Of a DNA stretch of 64,000 nucleotides, positions 59,512-64,000 are shown one piece after another. The notes beneath the pieces were generated by a model. That model was given only the letters and a program-made list of their open reading frames with translations, was not told where the DNA came from and ran no database searches. The number at the start of each line of letters is the position of its first letter. Within the stretch, counting starts at the first letter, position 1. Location of the stretch: the NCBI RefSeq assembly GCF_022803015.1, contig NZ_JAFKON010000003.1:1-64000 (forward strand), written 5' to 3'. The translations under genes and the position numbers were made by a program. The DNA is from Arthrobacter humicola (lineage in GTDB: Bacteria; Actinomycetota; Actinomycetes; Actinomycetales; Micrococcaceae).

Positions 59512-60513
59512 GTGAAAGCCCTTAGAAAACAAAGCACCTCACCGAAAGACGTGCGGGTGCAGGAGCATCCCAAGCCCGACCCGGCTCCCGGAGAGCTCCT
59601 GGTCCAGACACTGGCCTGCGGCCTCTGCGGCAGCGATGTGCATGCATGGCGTCAGGACACGGGTTACGAATGGGTCCATTGCCCGGTGACACTGGGTCAT
59701 GAAGCGGTCGGCGTCGTTGTAGGTACCGGAGCGGGAACGGACAGCCAATGGATCGGTCAACGCATTGTGCCCATTGCCATCGATGGCTGCGGATCCTGCG
59801 ATCTGTGCCGTCGAGGTACTCGTCAACTTTGCCTGGACCGAACCGTGCTGGGGCTCTCCTTTGACGGAGCCGCCGCAGATCTCTTCTCCATCCCTGAATA
59901 CCGCGCCGTGCCGGTGAACAATGAGCTGCCCGCTGCGGTTCTCGCCCTCACGGAGCCGCTGTCCGTGGCCCTGCGCGCGGTGATACGCCTGGAGCAATCG
60001 ATACCGGCCCAGGCCCGTGTCATCGTCAGCGGTCCCGGGCCGATCGGCCTCATGGCCGCGTTGCTCCTTAACCAGCGCGGGCATCGGGTTACGCTCCTCG
60101 GCGCAGCACGCGACGAAGAGCATCGCCTGCCCCTGGCCCGGCTACTTGGTCTGGAAACCATCCAGGCAGAGGACGTGACCCCGGCAGGGCTGCACGGGTG
60201 GCTGGAAGCATCGGGCGCGGCCCAGGCATTGTCATCTGCGGTGGCAAATATCGGCCCGGGCGGAACCATCGTCGTCGCCGGCCTGTTCCCGTCGATCCCG
60301 GCCGTAGACGTCAATGTGCTGGCCAGAAACGAGATCCAACTCATCGGGAGCTACGGCTCAGTCGCCCTCGACTACCGCAACGCGCTGGCAGCGCTGGAGG
60401 CAGCGCCTGACATGTGGGCGTCACTGGTGACCACATTCCCGCTGACCGAAGGCACTCGCGCACTCCAAGCCGCGGCCGACGCCGAAGCAGTCAAGGTCGT
60501 GCTCCTTCCCTAA
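59512..60513 (+). CDS. Zinc-dependent medium-chain alcohol dehydrogenase
   Basis: A 333-residue MDR enzyme. The catalytic zinc site is CGLCGSDVHAWR and GHEAVG, and the structural zinc lobe is CGSCDLCRRGTRQLC. The cofactor loop is VIVSGPGPIGLMAALLLNQR. Sorbitol, L-idonate or threonine dehydrogenases are near relatives. With the SDR and sugar-acid-type transporter nearby it probably oxidises a polyol or sugar acid. The start is GTG 59512, behind a mini-ORF. Confidence 0.87.
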   Translation: MKALRKQSTSPKDVRVQEHPKPDPAPGELLVQTLACGLCGSDVHAWRQDTGYEWVHCPVTLGHEAVGVVVGTGAGTDSQWIGQRIVPIAIDGCGSCDLCRRGTRQLCLDRTVLGLSFDGAAADLFSIPEYRAVPVNNELPAAVLALTEPLSVALRAVIRLEQSIPAQARVIVSGPGPIGLMAALLLNQRGHRVTLLGAARDEEHRLPLARLLGLETIQAEDVTPAGLHGWLEASGAAQALSSAVANIGPGGTIVVAGLFPSIPAVDVNVLARNEIQLIGSYGSVALDYRNALAALEAAPDMWASLVTTFPLTEGTRALQAAADAEAVKVVLLP

Positions 60514-60588
60514 AGCGCCTGCAGGTCAACGCTGACCCCAAACCAGACGCCATCATCAAGCATCGTGACACATCCAACGGAGACCCCC

Positions 60589-61941
60589 ATGGTTAACGCA
60601 CACACCCAGACGTCCGTCACCGCCGCACGGACACCCATCCGCAAGGTCGTATTTGCCAGCCTTATCGGCACGGCCATCGAATGGTATGACTTCTTCCTCT
60701 ACGGATCAGCCGCAGCGCTGGTCTTCGGAGCGGTATTTTTTCCCAGCCAGGACCCGGCAACCGGAGTGCTGCTGGCCTTCGGCACCTATGCTGTCGGCTT
60801 CGTCGCCCGGCCCCTGGGCGGCATCATCTTCGGTCACTTCGGAGATCGTGTAAGCCGCAAGAAGATGCTCGTCATCAGCCTGGTGCTCATGGGGGCGGCC
60901 ACTTTCGCCATCGGCCTGCTGCCCACCTACGCCATGATCGGAGTTGCCGCTCCAATGCTTCTCGTCTTCTGCCGGTTGCTCCAAGGCTTCGCAGTGGGCG
61001 GTGAATGGGGCGGCGCTGTTCTCATGGCGGCCGAACACGGAGACGACCGGCACCGCGGATTCTGGTCCTCCTGGGTCCAGGCCGGCGTACCGCTGGGCAA
61101 CCTGATGGCCGCAGTCGTGCTGTGGGTGCTGGCCGCAGTGCAGTCAGACAGCGATTTCTTGGCGTGGGGCTGGCGCGTCCCCTTCCTCCTGAGCGCCCTG
61201 CTGGTGCTTGTCGGGCTCTGGGTTCGCCTGAGTATCGAGGAGTCGCCCGTCTTTGCCGAAGCCAAGAAGGCCGCATCCATGCGCGAGAAGTCCAAGGCCC
61301 CGATCTTCGAGGTCCTGCGCAAATACCCTCGTGAGGTTGCCATTGCCATGGGCATGCGTTTGGCCGAAAACATCGCCTACTACATTTTCAGCATTGTCGT
61401 CATCACCTACATGGTCACGTATCTGGGAATGCGCAAGGACGTTGCTATCGCCGGCGTGCTGATCGGCTCGGTGGCCCAGTTCGTGCTTACTCCGATCATC
61501 GGATCCTTCTCCGACCGCGTGGGCCGCCGGCCCCTTTACCTGGCCGGAGCGGCAGGCACGGGTATTTGGGGCTTCGTCTTTTTCCCGCTCATCGACACCC
61601 GTAACGACGGACTTATTATCCTTGCCATCGTCGTCGGCCTCGTCTGCACCACGTTCATGTACGCTCCCCAGGCAGCGTTCTTCTCTGAACTGTTCGGCAC
61701 CAGCGTCCGCTACAGCGGCGCCTCCCTCGGCTACCAGCTGGCTTCGGTTTTCGCCGGCGGGCTGGCACCCCTCATCTCCATCGCCATTCTCGGCAGCGTG
61801 GACCAGAGAAACACCCTCGGTGTCAGCATCTACCTCGGTATAGCGGCAACGATCACCTTTATTGCAGCACTTGTGGCAAAGGAAACCGCCAAATCATCAC
61901 TGCGGCACGACCGCGTACTCGAACCGGAGACCACGAAATGA
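60589..61941 (+). CDS. MHS-family MFS metabolite:proton symporter
   Basis: A 450-residue transporter of the ShiA/ProP-like group: GTAIEWYDFFLYGSAAALVF at the N-terminus, LGGIIFGHFGDRVSRKKMLV, RLLQGFAVGGEWGGAVLMAA and ESPVFAEAKKA. Substrates in this group are organic acids such as shikimate, citrate, alpha-ketoglutarate or betaines. ATG 60589 follows GGAG; GTG 60565 is an earlier option. It overlaps the SDR gene by 4 bp (ATGA). Confidence 0.9.
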   Translation: MVNAHTQTSVTAARTPIRKVVFASLIGTAIEWYDFFLYGSAAALVFGAVFFPSQDPATGVLLAFGTYAVGFVARPLGGIIFGHFGDRVSRKKMLVISLVLMGAATFAIGLLPTYAMIGVAAPMLLVFCRLLQGFAVGGEWGGAVLMAAEHGDDRHRGFWSSWVQAGVPLGNLMAAVVLWVLAAVQSDSDFLAWGWRVPFLLSALLVLVGLWVRLSIEESPVFAEAKKAASMREKSKAPIFEVLRKYPREVAIAMGMRLAENIAYYIFSIVVITYMVTYLGMRKDVAIAGVLIGSVAQFVLTPIIGSFSDRVGRRPLYLAGAAGTGIWGFVFFPLIDTRNDGLIILAIVVGLVCTTFMYAPQAAFFSELFGTSVRYSGASLGYQLASVFAGGLAPLISIAILGSVDQRNTLGVSIYLGIAATITFIAALVAKETAKSSLRHDRVLEPETTK

Positions 61942-62768
61942 AGCCCGCCGGAACCGGTTCAGCAACGGGAAACACCGCAACCCTTGCGGCCGGACAGCCA
62001 CTCGCGACGACCCCCTTCTCCCTACACAACAAAACCGCACTCGTCACGGGCGCCGGCAGAGGACTGGGCCGTGCGGTCGCCACTGCCCTGGGACTTTCCG
62101 GAGCAGAAGTCATAGCGCTGGACCTCTCGCCTCTGAACGACTTCAAGGACGAACTGGAAGCGCAGGGCGTCAAGTGCCGGATCCGGTCGCAAAACCTGGC
62201 CAATCTCTCGCAGGACCAGGCCGCCGAAATCATCACCTGGGCCAAGGAAACCGGAAGAGGGCCCGACATTCTCGTCAACAACGCCGGGCTGATCCGGCGC
62301 GGACCTGCGCTCACGACAACCCTCGAAGACTGGGAATCCGTGATCGGTTTGAACCTGACTACACCTTTCGTGCTCTCCCAAGCGTTCACCCGCTCCCTGA
62401 TCGACGAGGACCGGCCTGGCAGCATCATCAACATCCTCTCCATCAATGCCTTCCAAGGAGGCGTCGAAGTACCCTCCTACGCGGCATCCAAACACGGACT
62501 CCTGGGAGTGACCCGTGCCCTCGCCAACGAGTGGGCCCCCCATGGAATCAGAGTCAACGGTATAGCGCCCGGATACATGGAAACGGAGCTCACCGCAGCC
62601 CACCGCGAAGACCCCGCAAGGTACCAAGCCATGCGCAGCCGCATGCCTATAGGCCGCTGGGGACAACCCGACGAAATCGGCGGCGCCGCGGTCTACCTCG
62701 CGTCCGCGGCCTCCACCTATCTATCGGGAACCGTCATTAACGTCGACGGGGGATGGCTCTCCCGCTAA
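61938..62768 (+). CDS. Short-chain dehydrogenase, KduD/IdnO-like
   Basis: A 276-residue classical SDR. TALVTGAGRGLGRAVATALG is the cofactor loop (Asp at strand 2 end, LDLSPL, suggests NAD), DILVNNAGLIRRGPALT, and the catalytic Ser/Tyr/Lys in ILSINAFQGGVEVPSYAASK; PIGRWGQPDEIGGAAVYLAS and VINVDGGWLSR close it. It resembles 2-deoxy-D-gluconate 3-dehydrogenase (KduD) and gluconate 5-dehydrogenase (IdnO). The first 25 residues are an unusual Gly/Thr-rich extension. Coupled to the MHS transporter. Confidence 0.88.
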   Translation: MKPAGTGSATGNTATLAAGQPLATTPFSLHNKTALVTGAGRGLGRAVATALGLSGAEVIALDLSPLNDFKDELEAQGVKCRIRSQNLANLSQDQAAEIITWAKETGRGPDILVNNAGLIRRGPALTTTLEDWESVIGLNLTTPFVLSQAFTRSLIDEDRPGSIINILSINAFQGGVEVPSYAASKHGLLGVTRALANEWAPHGIRVNGIAPGYMETELTAAHREDPARYQAMRSRMPIGRWGQPDEIGGAAVYLASAASTYLSGTVINVDGGWLSR

Positions 62769-63080
62769 GTCTGCCGCCAAGCTGTCCACCACGATACCGC
62801 CGGCTCGATTCGACCCTCCGGCCAGGCCCGCTGATAGGCCTCCAGATGGCCAGCTTTTGTGCCGGGTGAACGATCTGCGAGGGGTCGGGCCGCCGGAACG
62901 GGGGCCAGAATTACTCATGGACTTCCCGCACCGGGGAAATCGCGGATATGGACATTGGTGATGTTCCTGATTCTTCCCCCACGAATTAGACGAAGTTGCT
63001 ATGAGCCGCAGGCCTCACCCAATCCTGAAACGGTCCCATGACTGGCCACACAGGTGGTCCCGTGCGCGTGGCAAAACGGG
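62769..63080. other. Noncoding interval
   Basis: 312 bp after the SDR gene. No gene, repeat or clear terminator recognised. Confidence 0.35.
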
Positions 63081-63541
63081 CTACGGAAAGGTCTCGGCAG
63101 ATCCTCGGCCCGTCTCCCGCATGCCAAGGGAGCGCAAGATCCGAACCGATGCAGCATTAGCGATGAGCGCTTCTGCCCAAATGGAACCAAGCGAAAGTTC
63201 TTCAAAGCCGTAGACGAGGCCGGCTTTGGCGACTCGACCCCCTAAGCCACGCCCTCATCGCGGCGATGGTCCTATCAGGAAGCCAAGTTCTCGTTCCAGT
63301 GGTTTTGCACCATGAAGATCTACGTATCCCAGGAGGCCGTCTTCAGCACTCGTTACAGCGAGCCGGATCAGGTCAGCGGGAGGCGTTTCCACCTGTCGCA
63401 CCCAGAAAGTCGCGTACGGCCGCCGAGGACCTCGTCGTCCAGCCGGCGTGCTGACAAAAAGAGTTCGTCCTCGGCCCATATCGCCAACATGTCCGCATCC
63501 GCGCGGTTCATGGGGCGCAACTCCAACTCTGAGTGATCCAT
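63081..63541 (-). pseudogene. GNAT N-acetyltransferase with frameshift and nonsense codon
   Basis: ATG 63541 opens DHSELELRPMNRADADMLAI. Near 63400 the frame shifts, and homology resumes as LIRLAVTSAEDGLLGYVDLH and RELGFLIGPSPR-stop-GRGLG, where the TGA replaces the Trp of GPSxRWGRGLG. It continues as VYGFEELSLGSIWAEALIAN then SVRILRSLGMRETGRG and ends at 63081. Two inactivating changes are visible in one otherwise complete gene. Confidence 0.75.
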
Positions 63542-63725
63542 GCGCCCAATGCAGCGGCTCCTGTTTTCAGGGCCTGTGGAGGTGGCCCGTAAGCCGGTCC
63601 CCCACCCGAGCAAGCATCACCCAAATTTCCGGATCACGATCGCCGCGTTTGCGGGGCCGGTCGATTCACGTATGACCCGCCCGCAAGAATGCCCGGTGAC
63701 GGGGTGCTACGGTACATCCAAAACT

Positions 63726-63899
63726 ATGACCGGGCTCGTCATCGGATGCGTCCGCGTATCCACGAACGACCAAGACCTTACCGCCCGGAAGAATGCCCTC
63801 GTTGCTCTTGGACTGTCATCGGAGAAGACGTCCACCGACCAGGGACTCGCCCGTGCCGACCGGGCACGCCCCACGCTCAAGGAAGCGCGAGCCGCCTGA
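63726..63899 (+). pseudogene. Serine resolvase N-terminal relic
   Basis: ATG 63726 encodes VIGCVRVSTNDQDLTARKNA then LVALGLSSEKTSTDQGLARA, the start of a resolvase with the nucleophile Ser intact. The frame stops at 63899 where the family continues GDTLVVTKLDRLARS; a degenerate TVNKSHQAMHS follows. Its 5' flank (63586-63610) matches that of the relic at 53.3 kb. Confidence 0.75.
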
Positions 63900-64000
63900 C
63901 CGTCAACAAGTCGCACCAAGCCATGCACTCAACTGGCAGCGGCGCCATGAACAGTCATGACATCAAGAAATGCAAACCAGCAAAGGCAGCACATCTCCCC

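Noticed and set aside
1..64000. CRISPR array
   Set aside because: No regularly spaced short direct repeats were seen anywhere; the repeats found are three long dispersed copies and resolvase relics.

Overview
The window is high-GC DNA with actinobacterial gene style: strong AAGGAG-type ribosome sites, GTG starts, several probably leaderless genes and tight ATGA/GTGA overlaps. Together with the GH91 difructose anhydride (DFA) genes and BsaP, it best fits a soil Micrococcaceae such as Arthrobacter, Paenarthrobacter or Pseudarthrobacter (inference from content, not from a marker gene). No rRNA or complete tRNA is visible. The density of insertion-sequence scraps, resolvase relics, truncated genes and nonsense or frameshift mutations marks this as accessory DNA, either a genomic island or a large plasmid.

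Layout. 1-260: 5' end of an IS110-type transposase with a structured upstream region. 0.3-8 kb: a probable amino-acid catabolic island with an IclR regulator, a broad-specificity-type alanine racemase carrying an in-frame TAG, an amino-acid permease, a stand-alone homoserine dehydrogenase overlapping an aldehyde dehydrogenase, an aspartase-like C-terminal scrap, an Lrp regulator and a HAD phosphatase. 8-13.4 kb: GH43 glycosidase, M20 amidohydrolase behind a truncated TRIC/UPF0126 gene, and a P-loop kinase. 14.3-18.9 kb: XRE-cupin regulator, B3/B4 protein, EamA exporter, DHDPS-like aldolase and MFS exporter on one strand. 19-20.1 kb: RidA, a small protein and a resolvase tail. 20.3-26 kb: a GntR regulator with two TGTATACA operators, a polar amino-acid type ABC importer and a TcuA-like flavoprotein. 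26.2-32 kb: a structured leader, TetR/SDR/PhzF/LysE/CGNR genes, then decayed genes.

32.2-33.6 kb: biotin genes bioB-bsaP followed by a bioA cut off after about 38 codons. 34.2-43.4 kb: a complete-looking fructan/DFA operon (ABC importer, intracellular GH91 enzyme, LacI regulator, PfkB kinase, GH32 fructosidase) whose divergent, Tat-exported GH91 partner is destroyed by a junction with a resolvase relic. 44-48.3 kb: DinB, VOC, MepB, SnoaL-like and IS110/ParB/LysR/oxidoreductase scraps. 48.4-53.1 kb: an unusual run of small membrane proteins, including two short paralogues. 53.3-55.5 kb: resolvase and IS21 relics and an MFS tail. 55.5-62.8 kb: ArsR/hydrolase pair, then a LacI-controlled catabolic set (cupin, zinc alcohol dehydrogenase, MHS transporter, SDR). 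63-64 kb: a broken GNAT gene and another resolvase relic.

Cross-cutting structure. A 22-nt tRNA T-arm/acceptor-like fragment followed by a terminator recurs at 13.9, 33.9 and 53.9 kb inside a larger shared repeat. Resolvase relics lie at 20.0, 31.9, 43.6, 53.5 and 63.8 kb; three of them share a common 5' flank. These repeats sit at almost every point where a gene is truncated, so they probably drove the rearrangements.
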